Of a stretch of DNA of 64,000 nt, positions 1 through 8,695 are shown one piece after another. The first letter of the stretch is position 1. Each line of letters begins with the position of its first letter. Location of the stretch: assembly GCA_964521425.1 (NCBI GenBank), contig CAZFRO010000013.1:1-64000 (forward strand). Reading direction: 5' to 3'. This DNA comes from Joyebacterum sp964521425 (GTDB lineage: Bacteria > Joyebacterota > Joyebacteria > Joyebacterales > Joyebacteraceae). The notes under the pieces are model-generated. The model had not been told where the DNA came from and made no database searches. It was given only the letters and a program-made list of their open reading frames with translations. Made by a program: the position numbers and the translations under genes.

Positions 1-694
1 CCTCCGCCTCGTGGTATGCGGTCGCGAGTATCTCCTGTCGCTCCCTGTCGGCAGCGGCTCTTATCTTGATCGCCTCTTCCTCCCCCTCGGAACGATAGCG
101 CTTGGCTGTTCGATCGCGCTCCGCTCGCATGCGGTCGAAGACGCTCTGCTTGTTCTGCTCGGGGAAGGCGATTCGCTTCATCCGTACATCGGTCACCTCG
201 ATCCCGAAGTTCGCTTCCGCCGTCGCTCGGCAGCCGCCGGTCACAACGGCCATGATCTCCTCGATCTTCATCTCCTCGGGGTTGGTGGATATGAGAGCGT
301 GAAGCGGGTACTGCCCGAGCGCCGCTCCCATCTCCGACGCGACGATGTCCGCCATCCGCACCTCGGCTCCCGCTCGATCATTCACCGTCTCGAGGAAGCG
401 CCTGGGGTCATCGATCCGCCACGCGACGAAGGCGTCCGCAACGATGTTCTTCTTGTCGTTCGTCAGGAATTCGGTCGGCTTCGGATCGTAGACCAGAAGC
501 CGCTTGTCGAAGAACCGCACGGCCTGCACTGGTTGCGGCAGCTTCCAACAAAGCCCCGCGCTCTCAATGACAGCAACCGGTTTCCCGAACTGCGTTACGA
601 TGGCCGTACTCATCTCGTCCACAACGAAGACAGTGGACCGCCCTATCAACAGGAGCAGAATGATGACAGCCAGTGTGTAGTATCGTCGTTTCAT
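1..694 (-). CDS. hflC: HflC, SPFH-domain partner of HflK (3' end outside window)
   Basis: Membrane-anchored SPFH (band 7) protein that, in the known family, pairs with HflK and surrounds the FtsH protease. The frame opens with ATG at 694 and leaves the window after 231 codons, so the C-terminus is missing. Residues 4-24 are one uncleaved hydrophobic anchor. VVDEMSTAIVTQFGKPV then begins the band-7 domain, and a charged stretch containing RMRAERDR and YRSEGEEEAIKIRAA is the coiled coil typical of HflC. It starts 3 bases after the stop of the upstream CDF-HflK fusion, so the two are almost certainly co-translated and act as one complex. Only the missing end limits certainty. Confidence 0.9.
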   Translation of the reverse strand, partial: MKRRYYTLAVIILLLLIGRSTVFVVDEMSTAIVTQFGKPVAVIESAGLCWKLPQPVQAVRFFDKRLLVYDPKPTEFLTNDKKNIVADAFVAWRIDDPRRFLETVNDRAGAEVRMADIVASEMGAALGQYPLHALISTNPEEMKIEEIMAVVTGGCRATAEANFGIEVTDVRMKRIAFPEQNKQSVFDRMRAERDRTAKRYRSEGEEEAIKIRAAADRERQEILATAYHEAE

Positions 695-697
695 TCT

Positions 698-2419
698 CTA
701 GTCCTCCATCGGAACTCTCGCACTCAGCTTCTGGTCATAGACCCTGATGTCGTATCCCTTGAGTTTGAGATCCGAGCTCACAATGTACTTCTCTCTCCCC
801 TGAAGCAGGCTCTCCATCGTCTCGATGTAGAGTCGCGTCTCGGTAACTGATGGCGCCTTTCTGTGCTCTCTGGCCAGCGCCACAAACCTGTCGGCGTCGC
901 CGGTGGCTCTGCTCTGGAGTGCATGGCTGTAACCTTGAGCCTCAAGAACCGATGCCCCCGCCTCTCCACGGGCACGCGGGATGGTCTGGTTGGCGTAGCC
1001 GTACGCCTCGTTCATGATACGGTTCTTATCCTCGCGGGCGCTCGCGACATCGCGGAACGCCGGGACTACCTCGAGTGGTGGGTGTATGTCCTGGAGACGA
1101 ACGTTTGTCACCTCGACACCGATCGCGGCAGCGTCAAGAAGCTCCTGTGTTCGCGTCCGCAGTGTATCCTCGAAATCACCACGGCGCACGGTCAGGATAT
1201 CGTCTATGGCAAGCGACCCTGTCTCTTTTGACATCACCGATTCCATAACGAAGCGGATGTAGTTCTCTCTCTCCGCCACATTGAAGACGTAGTCGTTGAC
1301 CTTGGAGACGCGATAGCAAACGACCACGTTCATGTCGATGATGTTCTCGTCACCTGTGAGTCTCAGCGCCTCGTCGGGCATCTTCTCGTACGTTCCGGCT
1401 GCATGACGGCTCTCCCACAATGTCGCGTAGAACTCCTCCGCAACTCGCGTCACGGCTCTCCGCACATCGCGTGTGCGGAAACCGACTTCGATGCGGCGCA
1501 GCTCAGAGACTTGAACGCGGACAACACGATCCATGGGCCACGGCGCCTTAACGTGCAGACCCGGACCAAGTGCATCCGTGCCGGCGCTCCCGAAACGCAT
1601 AACGACACCCTGACGTCCCGGACCGACGAACACGAGTGAGGTGGAAAGCCACGCGAGAATAACCACCCACATGGCCAGACGAAGCATGCGTCGCCGGTTG
1701 CGGGGCCTGGTCAGTGTGCCGAGGCAGTGCCGACAACGATCGGACCACCCTGTCCGTTCGAAGGCGCCGGCAAGAAGCCGTACGGGTAGCGTCTCGGCCA
1801 GCTTCGCGAATCCGGTCGTGTCGGTGGCCGTGCCCGCCCTGAGCCCGGCGATCGAGGCGGAGAGGATCTCACCACCCGAGCCAACGATGAAGATACCCAC
1901 AACCACGGCCGCGATCCGATCCAGGCCGATCCCTATGGTGTGACCCATAAGACCGATGACGACCGCAACGCTCGTCAGCATGTCCATGCGCGAGTGGTAG
2001 CCGTCGGCAACGAGACTCATGCTTCCGGTCTCTCTGCCGACGTAGAGCTTGTACTGCGCGGCATAGTATGAGACGAGGGCAGCGACCAGGCTGCCCACGA
2101 TTGCTATGGGGAGGTTTCGTATCTGGGACGAGGACACCGCCGAGACCTTGCGGAAGATCCCGACTGCAGCCACGAAGATGAGAGCTGATATGAGGATGCC
2201 GATGACATTCTCAATGACGGCGAGATTGCCTCGTCCGCCGCGGCGCGAGATCCTGGCGCCCGTCCAGACCAGGCCGGACGCGGCCACATCGGACCCCGAA
2301 TGCCACGCATCCGCCACGAGCGCGAGGCTCCCGGAGAGAAACGCGAGTGTGAGTTTGAGTATGACCAGACCGATGTTGATTCCTATGGATATCAACGCGG
2401 TCCGTTCGACCCTGTCCAA
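698..2419 (-). CDS. hflK: Fusion: cation diffusion facilitator membrane domain + HflK
   Basis: A single uninterrupted 573-codon frame joins two families. Residues 1-190 are a six-helix CDF transporter core: helix 2 carries H40xxxD44 (ADAWHSGSD) and helix 5 H142xxxD146 (ADGYHSRMD), the paired sites that bind Zn/Mn/Co in CDF proteins. The usual cytoplasmic CDF domain is absent. A linker of about 50 residues containing a C-R-H-C knuckle (229-232) follows. Residues 246-266 are then the HflK anchor and 263-573 its SPFH domain and coiled coil, ending normally and followed at once by hflC. The start is TTG at 2419, six bases after a GGAGG. I infer that metal transport or sensing is physically tied to the FtsH regulator. 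Transport competence without the C-terminal domain is unproven. Confidence 0.85.
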   Translation of the reverse strand: MDRVERTALISIGINIGLVILKLTLAFLSGSLALVADAWHSGSDVAASGLVWTGARISRRGGRGNLAVIENVIGILISALIFVAAVGIFRKVSAVSSSQIRNLPIAIVGSLVAALVSYYAAQYKLYVGRETGSMSLVADGYHSRMDMLTSVAVVIGLMGHTIGIGLDRIAAVVVGIFIVGSGGEILSASIAGLRAGTATDTTGFAKLAETLPVRLLAGAFERTGWSDRCRHCLGTLTRPRNRRRMLRLAMWVVILAWLSTSLVFVGPGRQGVVMRFGSAGTDALGPGLHVKAPWPMDRVVRVQVSELRRIEVGFRTRDVRRAVTRVAEEFYATLWESRHAAGTYEKMPDEALRLTGDENIIDMNVVVCYRVSKVNDYVFNVAERENYIRFVMESVMSKETGSLAIDDILTVRRGDFEDTLRTRTQELLDAAAIGVEVTNVRLQDIHPPLEVVPAFRDVASAREDKNRIMNEAYGYANQTIPRARGEAGASVLEAQGYSHALQSRATGDADRFVALAREHRKAPSVTETRLYIETMESLLQGREKYIVSSDLKLKGYDIRVYDQKLSARVPMED

Positions 2420-2482
2420 GCCTCGCCTCCTCGCCCGGCAAACTACCCGCCGGCAGGGACTGGGTTTCCAGTGTGCCGCAAG

Positions 2483-4912
2483 CTAGTCCTCTGTGACCAC
2501 GCGCGCTACACCCACTACCCTGTCCCCGGAGCTCAGGTTTATCACCCTCACTCCCTGTGTGTTGCGTCCAATCAGCGAAATCCCGCCGACGGGAAGGCGA
2601 ATCATGATCCCGTTCGCTGTCATTATCATGACATGGTCGGTCTCGTTGACAACGTGGACCGCCACGACAGGACCATTCCGCTTGTTGGCCTTGATTGATA
2701 TGACCCCTCTACCACCGCGCTTGATGACACGGTAGTCGGAGATCTTCGTTCTCTTTCCGTAACCGTTCTCGGTAATCGAGAGAACGGTCCCATCCTCACC
2801 CACGACGACGGCCATGTCAACAACCTCGTCGCCCTTCGCGAGCAGAGTACCACGGACACCGCGTGCGGCGCGACCCATCTCGCGCACATCACTCTCGTGG
2901 AACCGGATGGCCTTTCCGAGCTTCTTAGCCAGGAAGACGTCGTGGCCGCCGTCCGTCACCGCGGTATCGATGAGTTCGTCGGTATCGTCGATGTTCATCG
3001 CCCGGATGCCGCCTCGCCTTGGGTGAGAGAAGGCCGACAGAAGGGTCTTCTTCACGACACCGTTTCGGGACGCCATTACAATGAAGTGCTCATCGTCGAA
3101 CTCCCTGACGGGCACGAAGGTGCGAATGTGCTCCCCTTTGCCGAGCGCCAGGATGTTGACGATCGCCTTGCCCTTCGCTGCACGTCCAACCTGTGGGATC
3201 TCGTGCACCCTGAGCCAGTGGCAATGACCGGACTGTGTGAAGAAGAGGATGTAGTCGTGTGTCGAGGCTATGAACATGTGCTCGACGAAGTCATCCTCCT
3301 TCGTCCCCATACCGGCGACACCCTTCCCGCCACGCCGCTGCCGGCGGTACGTGCCGACAGGAAGACGCTTGATGTAGCCGGAGTGCGATATTGAGATGGC
3401 CATGTCCTCTTCGGCGATCAGATCCTCTATTGTGAAGTCGGTCGTCGCCTCGACTATCTCTGTCCGGCGCTCGTCGCCGTATGCCTCGACCGCCGCATCC
3501 AGATCCTCCTGGACTATCGCAAGCACCTTCGTGCGGCTCTCGAGAATGCTCTGCAGCATCGCGATGAGCTTGATGGTCTCCTTGTACTCGTCCTCGATCT
3601 TCTTCCGCTGAAGCCCGGTGAGCCGCTGAAGACGCATGTCGAGAATTGCCTGCGCCTGGATCTCCGAGAGCTTGAACTTCTTCATGAGACCAGACCGTGC
3701 AGTGTCCACGTCTTTCGAGGCTCTGATCAGCTTGATGATCTCATCGATATGGTCGAGCGCCTTCCTCAAACCCTCAAGGATGTGCGCCCGGGCCTCGGCC
3801 TTCGCAAGATCGAACCTCGTCCGGCGGATGATGACATCCTCACGGTGCTCGATGAACGCATCGATCATCTGCCTGAGCGTCATGACCTTCGGCTCGCCGT
3901 CCTTGAGCGCGAGAAGGATCGCGCCGAACGTCGTCTGCATCTGTGTGTGCTTGTAGAGCAGGTTCAGGACGACGGCCGCTATCGCATCACGCTTGAGATC
4001 TATGACGAGTCGGATCCCGTCACGATCGGACTCGTCGCGGATATCGCGAATGCCGTCGATCTTCCCGCTCCTGACGAGGTTCGCCATTGCCTCGATCAGA
4101 TTAGACTTGTTCACCTGGAACGGGACTTCCGTGACGACGATGCACTCCGCACCGTTCTGGTGCGTCTCGATATTCGCTCGCGCGCGGACGATGATCCTGC
4201 CCCGGCCGGTCGTGTAGGCGTCGCGTATCCCGGCGCAGCCGAAGATGATCCCGCCCGTCGGGAAGTCTGGTCCCTCCACGACGTTGAAGATCTCCGTGTC
4301 GGGGACCGAGGGATCGCTCATCACGAGGCTGATCGCTTGAGCCAGTTCTGTGAGATTGTGTGGAGGAATGTTCGTCGCCATGCCGACGGCGATGCCGGAC
4401 GCTCCGTTCATAAGAAGGTTCGGGAGACGCGCCGGAAGTACAGTGGGCTCCTCTCGCGTCTCATCGTAGTTTGGAACGAAGTCTACGGTGTCCTTCTTGA
4501 GATCGGCCAAGAGGTCCTCGGCCGTCCGCCGGAGGCGTGCCTCCGTGTACCGCTCCGCCGCCGCTCTGTCTCCATCGATCGAGCCGAAGTTGCCCTGGCC
4601 CTCGACCAGCATGTAGCGGAGCGAGAACTCCTGCGCCATCCGTACCATCGCGTCGTACACGGCCGTCGTCCCGTGCGGATGGTAGTTACCGGTGACGTCA
4701 CCCGATATCTTGGCTGACTTTCTGTAGGGCTTGTTGTGCGCGAGACTCAGCTCGTCCATCGCCACCAGGATGCGCCTCTGAACCGGCTTGAGCCCGTCTC
4801 TGACATCGGGCAGGGCGCGCGACACGATTACGCTCATCGCGTAGGAGATGTACGACTTCTTCATCTCGTCTTCTATAATGACAGGAAGTATGCGTTCGGT
4901 CTGCTGTGCCAT
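2483..4912 (-). CDS. gyrA: DNA gyrase subunit A
   Basis: Breakage-reunion subunit of gyrase, which introduces negative supercoils with GyrB. It has 809 residues (E. coli 875). The catalytic tyrosine is Y122 in RYTEARL and the quinolone region reads HPHGTTAVYD, so E. coli positions 82 and 83 are Thr-Thr and 87 is Asp. The GyrA box QRRGGKG that defines gyrase rather than topoisomerase IV is intact, and the C-terminal beta-propeller is present without the acidic tail of enterobacteria. ATG at 4912 follows GAGGGACGG. It lies 16 bases after gyrB and 63 bases before the CDF-HflK gene, consistent with one leftward transcription unit. Confidence 0.98.
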   Translation of the reverse strand: MAQQTERILPVIIEDEMKKSYISYAMSVIVSRALPDVRDGLKPVQRRILVAMDELSLAHNKPYRKSAKISGDVTGNYHPHGTTAVYDAMVRMAQEFSLRYMLVEGQGNFGSIDGDRAAAERYTEARLRRTAEDLLADLKKDTVDFVPNYDETREEPTVLPARLPNLLMNGASGIAVGMATNIPPHNLTELAQAISLVMSDPSVPDTEIFNVVEGPDFPTGGIIFGCAGIRDAYTTGRGRIIVRARANIETHQNGAECIVVTEVPFQVNKSNLIEAMANLVRSGKIDGIRDIRDESDRDGIRLVIDLKRDAIAAVVLNLLYKHTQMQTTFGAILLALKDGEPKVMTLRQMIDAFIEHREDVIIRRTRFDLAKAEARAHILEGLRKALDHIDEIIKLIRASKDVDTARSGLMKKFKLSEIQAQAILDMRLQRLTGLQRKKIEDEYKETIKLIAMLQSILESRTKVLAIVQEDLDAAVEAYGDERRTEIVEATTDFTIEDLIAEEDMAISISHSGYIKRLPVGTYRRQRRGGKGVAGMGTKEDDFVEHMFIASTHDYILFFTQSGHCHWLRVHEIPQVGRAAKGKAIVNILALGKGEHIRTFVPVREFDDEHFIVMASRNGVVKKTLLSAFSHPRRGGIRAMNIDDTDELIDTAVTDGGHDVFLAKKLGKAIRFHESDVREMGRAARGVRGTLLAKGDEVVDMAVVVGEDGTVLSITENGYGKRTKISDYRVIKRGGRGVISIKANKRNGPVVAVHVVNETDHVMIMTANGIMIRLPVGGISLIGRNTQGVRVINLSSGDRVVGVARVVTED

Positions 4913-4928
4913 CCGTCCCTCGTGAGAT

Positions 4929-7244
4929 CTATACGTCCAGGTTCTGCACCAGTTTCGCGTGCGTCTCTATGAACTTCCGTCTTGGCTCTACGGCCTCCCC
5001 CATCAGAATATCGAAGACCCGGTCTGCCTCTGCCGCGTTTTCGATTCCGACGCGATACATCACGCGCCGCTCCGGATCCATCGTCGTCTCCCAGAGCTGG
5101 TCGGGGTTCATCTCTCCGAGTCCCTTGAAGCGTTGGATGTGAGCGCCGTCGCGTCCAACACGCTTCAGGACCTTCTTGAGGTCCTTCTCTTCGTAGATGT
5201 AGTGCTCCTCCTTGCCCTTCTTGACCCTGTAGAGCGGAGGTTGAGCGATGTAGACGTGACCGTTCTCAATAAGCTCCGGCATGAACCGGTAGAAGAACGT
5301 CAGAAGCAGCGTCCGGATGTGTGAGCCGTCGACATCGGCATCTGTCATTATTATGGTCCTGCCGTAGCGAAGCTTTTCCAGATCGAACCCGTCCGTCGCT
5401 CCGTCCTCGCTCGACGCCCCGACGCCCGTTCCGAGAGCCATGACGATCGTCCCGATTGCGTCGTTGCTGAAGACCTTGTCGACTCGCGCCTTGAACACGT
5501 TTAGGATTTTTCCCCTCAAGGGAAGGATCGCCTGGAAACGCCGGTCGCGACCCATCTTCGCGGAGCCGCCCGCGGAGTCACCCTCGACCAGGTATATCTC
5601 GCAGTGATCCGGGTCGGTGATCGAACAGTCGGCGAGCTTGCCCGGCAGCGAGCCGCTCTCGAGAGCCGTCTTCCTGCGAGCGAGGTCGCGCGCCTTCCGC
5701 GCCGCTGACCGCGCCTGGGAAGCCGATACCGCTTTGTTGACTATCTTCTTGGCGACCGAAGGGGTCTCCTCGAAGAACTCCGAGAGCCCCTCCCCTACGA
5801 TCGAGGCGACGAGACCCTTTATCTCACTGTTCCCGAGCTTCGTCTTCGTCTGTCCCTCGAACTGTGGCTCCTTGACCTTGACGCTTATCACGGCGGCAAG
5901 ACCCTCGAGACAGTCGTCACCCTGCACGGCCTTACCGTTCTTACCGAAGAGGTTGTTCTTCTCTCCGTACGAGTTGATGGTCCTGGTCAAGGCCTGCTTG
6001 AACCCGGTGAGGTGCGTTCCTCCCTCGACCGTGTTGATGTTGTTCGCGTACGAGTAGATGCTGGACCCGTAGGTGTCGTTGTACTGGAACGCCACCTCCA
6101 CCGCTGTCTCGTCGCGCGTTCTTTCGAAGTGGACGACCTTCGAGTGGATCGTCGAGTGGTTCTCGTTGATGTGTTTGACAAACTCCTTCAGACCATCCTT
6201 GAACCGGAACTCTTCCTTCTTGTCCGTCCGCGCGTCATTCACGACGATCAGGAGTCCGGCGTTCAGGAACGCCAGCTCGCGGCAGCGATTGGCGACGATC
6301 TCGAACTCGAAATTTATCTCCTCGAATACTTCGCTGTCGGGATAGAACGTCGTTTTGTTGCCGCTCTGCTTCCTCTTCCCGATCGGCTTGACCTTGGCGT
6401 CCGGTTTTCCACGCGTGTAGCTCTGCTTGTAGACTGTTCCGTCTCGACACACTTCGACAATGCACCGCTCGGAGAGCGCGTTCACAACCGAGACGCCGAC
6501 ACCGTGAAGGCCGCCGGATACTTTGTAGGATGACTTGTCGAACTTGCCGCCCGCGTGAAGAACGGTCATGACGACCTCGAGGGCTGACTTGTTCTGGGTG
6601 GGGTGCTTGTCCACGGGAATACCTCGGCCGTTGTCCTCGACCGTGACGCTCCCGTCCTTGTTTATCGAGACCTTGATCTTGTTGCAGAAACCCGCCATCG
6701 CCTCATCGATGGAGTTGTCGACAACCTCATAGACGAGGTGGTGAAGTCCGCGGCGCCCGGTATCGCCGATGTACATCGCCGGTCGCTTGCGGACGGCCTC
6801 GAGGCCCTTTAGGACCTGGATATGTTTGGCGTCGTACTCCCCGTTGCCGTTCGCTGCGGAGTCGAGTGGGAACTCCTCAACAACGTGGTCGTCGATCGAC
6901 TTCGGTGCGCTCGCAGCGGACTTCTTGACCGGCGTCTTCTTGGCTTTGGAGCCTGCCGAGGATCGCGCCGCCGGCTTCTTCTTTGCCGTGCCCGACGCGG
7001 CCGCCTTCTTCTTGGCAGCGCTCGGCTTGGCCGCCTTCTTCTTCGCCGTGCTCGCCGCGGCTACCTTCTTCTTGGCAGCGCTCGGCTTGGCTACCTTCTT
7101 CTTGGCAGCGCTCGACGTGGTCGGCTTCTTCTTTGCCGTGGTCGATTTGGCGGCCTTCTTCTTGGCGGCGCTCGACGTGGTCGGTTTCTTCTTAGCCTTC
7201 GCCATCTTCCTCATCTTTTCCGCGGTGGCTGATGGTGGCGTCAT
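4929..7244 (-). CDS. gyrB: DNA gyrase subunit B with lysine-rich decapeptide-repeat N-terminal tail
   Basis: ATPase subunit of gyrase. The normal core begins near YDAKHIQVLKGLEAVRKRP and carries the GHKL ATPase, EGDSAGGSAKMGRDR and DADVDGSHIRTLLL TOPRIM motifs. In front of it is an extension of about 130 residues that E. coli and B. subtilis GyrB lack. It is a run of about eight ten-residue units, each with a KKK core (for example KPSAAKKKVA), followed by an acidic linker (DDHVVEEFPLD). It resembles histone H1 or AlgP tails. I chose ATG 7244 because GGAGG lies 11 bases upstream. ATG 7268, 7214 and 7205 are alternatives, and all of them keep the tail. The 5' end overlaps the DUF721 gene. Confidence 0.95.
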   Translation of the reverse strand: MTPPSATAEKMRKMAKAKKKPTTSSAAKKKAAKSTTAKKKPTTSSAAKKKVAKPSAAKKKVAAASTAKKKAAKPSAAKKKAAASGTAKKKPAARSSAGSKAKKTPVKKSAASAPKSIDDHVVEEFPLDSAANGNGEYDAKHIQVLKGLEAVRKRPAMYIGDTGRRGLHHLVYEVVDNSIDEAMAGFCNKIKVSINKDGSVTVEDNGRGIPVDKHPTQNKSALEVVMTVLHAGGKFDKSSYKVSGGLHGVGVSVVNALSERCIVEVCRDGTVYKQSYTRGKPDAKVKPIGKRKQSGNKTTFYPDSEVFEEINFEFEIVANRCRELAFLNAGLLIVVNDARTDKKEEFRFKDGLKEFVKHINENHSTIHSKVVHFERTRDETAVEVAFQYNDTYGSSIYSYANNINTVEGGTHLTGFKQALTRTINSYGEKNNLFGKNGKAVQGDDCLEGLAAVISVKVKEPQFEGQTKTKLGNSEIKGLVASIVGEGLSEFFEETPSVAKKIVNKAVSASQARSAARKARDLARRKTALESGSLPGKLADCSITDPDHCEIYLVEGDSAGGSAKMGRDRRFQAILPLRGKILNVFKARVDKVFSNDAIGTIVMALGTGVGASSEDGATDGFDLEKLRYGRTIIMTDADVDGSHIRTLLLTFFYRFMPELIENGHVYIAQPPLYRVKKGKEEHYIYEEKDLKKVLKRVGRDGAHIQRFKGLGEMNPDQLWETTMDPERRVMYRVGIENAAEADRVFDILMGEAVEPRRKFIETHAKLVQNLDV

Positions 7245-7545
7245 GTGGGGTGGAACCTCCAAGTACAAAATGCACGTGTTCGATGGCCTCTCTGCCTACC
7301 CGCTTGTTGACCTCGCGCAGGATTCGCCGCTTCATGAGCGAGAGTTCCTGAGACCAGACCGAGCTGTCGACTTCTATAAACAGGCGTCCGCCGGTGACTC
7401 TCAGTGCGCGTGCATGTTCGGCGACCCTTGGACCAACGATGTCGGGCCACTCCGTCACGGCCCTCTGCTCGGACATCTTCTTCGCCAGGCCGAGGTCACT
7501 AATGACCTTGAGCAGAACCCCGCCGATCCGCTCTGCCCGCCTCAC
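7192..7545 (-). CDS. DUF721 (DciA-like) protein
   Basis: 117 residues matching the DUF721 layout: an N-terminal basic helix (MRRAERIGGVLLKV), a conserved W-x-x-I-V-G-P (EWPDIVGPRVAEHA), and a small alpha/beta KH-like region (GRLFIEVDSSVWSQEL, REVNKRVG). In several bacteria DUF721 proteins are DciA, which helps load the replicative helicase DnaB; others of the family have no assigned role. Its ATG overlaps the recF stop by four bases (ATGA) and its end overlaps gyrB, so translation is coupled within the dnaN-recF-gyrB-gyrA unit. The position beside recF and gyrB is the usual one for this family. Assignment as a helicase loader is inference. Confidence 0.8.
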   Translation of the reverse strand: MRRAERIGGVLLKVISDLGLAKKMSEQRAVTEWPDIVGPRVAEHARALRVTGGRLFIEVDSSVWSQELSLMKRRILREVNKRVGREAIEHVHFVLGGSTPHDATISHRGKDEEDGEG

Positions 7546-8660
7546 TCTCTCACAACCTCCCCCGCCTCAACGCTGAAGCAGGCACTTCGCCCAAGAACAC
7601 CTTCCGGCAGGCGCCTCGTGGATGTCATGAGAGCCTGTCCGAACTCCTCCGTCAACTCAACAAGCGCCCCGGCTCTCGTCTCGTCAAGCTCCGACAAGAT
7701 ATCATCGAGAAGGACGATCACTCCGTGCCCGTTCTGATCAAGGGTTTTAGCTTCACCCAGCTTGAGCGCGATCGCCGCCGTACGATGCTGGCCCTGTGAA
7801 CCGAAGGACCGTAGCGCGCGCCCATTGAGTCTGACATCGAGATCGTCCCGGTGTGGACCCAAGAGAGTGAACCCGCGTCTTCTCTCGTCCTCAGAGACCC
7901 GCTCAAGCGCCTCTCGAAAGGCCTCTTCAACGTCGCCTTCCGTATGCGCTGCCGCTTCTTCGCCCCCTGCCGAGAGAACTGTGCCGCGATAGCCGAGTTC
8001 CAACGTGTCGACCGCCGAGATGCGGGAGTGTGCGTGAGAAACGCAGCCTGTAAAGAGCGGAAGGAAAGCGAGTCGAGCTGCCACCACTCTGCTTCCGTAC
8101 TTCACCAGCCTGTCCGTCCAGACGTCGACGATCCGGTCGGATTCCTCATCGGGAGACCAGGAGAGAAGCGCCTCGTTTCTCTGCCTTAACGTCCGCTTGT
8201 AGTTCGAAAGCGCCGTCAGGTATCCGGAGTCGAGCTGACAGAGCGTCATGTCAAGAAGTCGTCTTCGCTCCGCCGGTCCGCCCTTGGTGATCCACGTGTC
8301 CTCCGGGCTGAACCAGGCGACACGCAGCACGCCAACCAGGTCGGACAACCTTGCCAGGGACTCACCCGCTACCCTGACCTCTTTTCCCTCCGACCGCGTG
8401 AACCTGAGCACGATTCCGATTGTCGTCTCGCCACACCTCGCCTCACCACCCACCCCGAATCCGCGCTCTCCCCATTTGACAACCTCGGTGTCGCTGCTTC
8501 CTCGAAGCGACCGTGCGACCGCGAGGTATGACACGGCCTCGAGGATGCTCGTCTTGCCTGAGCCGTTTGTGCCATGGAAGAAGTTGAGCCCGTGGTCGAG
8601 TTCAACCTCGAGCCGGCCATAGTTCCGGAAGTTCTCGAGCCTCAGCGTCCGGAGCCACAT
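7542..8660 (-). CDS. recF: DNA replication and repair protein RecF
   Basis: SMC-like ATPase that, with RecO and RecR, loads RecA at single-strand gaps. Walker A is GTNGSGKT (residues 30-37 from this start), the LLDDILSELD Walker B region is near the C-terminus, and the ABC signature region lies in SFGSQGQHRTAAIALK. I chose ATG 8660 because MWLRTLRLENFRNY aligns with the family N-terminus. GTG 8729, with GAGG seven bases upstream but lying inside dnaN, would add 23 residues. It lies 35 bases downstream of dnaN and overlaps the DUF721 gene by four bases. Length is normal (372 residues). Confidence 0.95.
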   Translation of the reverse strand: MWLRTLRLENFRNYGRLEVELDHGLNFFHGTNGSGKTSILEAVSYLAVARSLRGSSDTEVVKWGERGFGVGGEARCGETTIGIVLRFTRSEGKEVRVAGESLARLSDLVGVLRVAWFSPEDTWITKGGPAERRRLLDMTLCQLDSGYLTALSNYKRTLRQRNEALLSWSPDEESDRIVDVWTDRLVKYGSRVVAARLAFLPLFTGCVSHAHSRISAVDTLELGYRGTVLSAGGEEAAAHTEGDVEEAFREALERVSEDERRRGFTLLGPHRDDLDVRLNGRALRSFGSQGQHRTAAIALKLGEAKTLDQNGHGVIVLLDDILSELDETRAGALVELTEEFGQALMTSTRRLPEGVLGRSACFSVEAGEVVRE

Positions 8661-8695
8661 CCGCTTGCCGGCGGCCGGCGAGTCCACGCCCGCCG

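Noticed and set aside
11..850. 279-codon plus-strand frame at the left edge
   Set aside because: It lies opposite hflC and the 3' end of the CDF-HflK gene, whose minus-strand translation matches known families; the plus frame has no recognisable domain.
6900..7205. A separate H1-like gene upstream of gyrB
   Set aside because: The lysine-rich repeats are in frame with gyrB with no stop, and no gyrB start with a Shine-Dalgarno exists after them.
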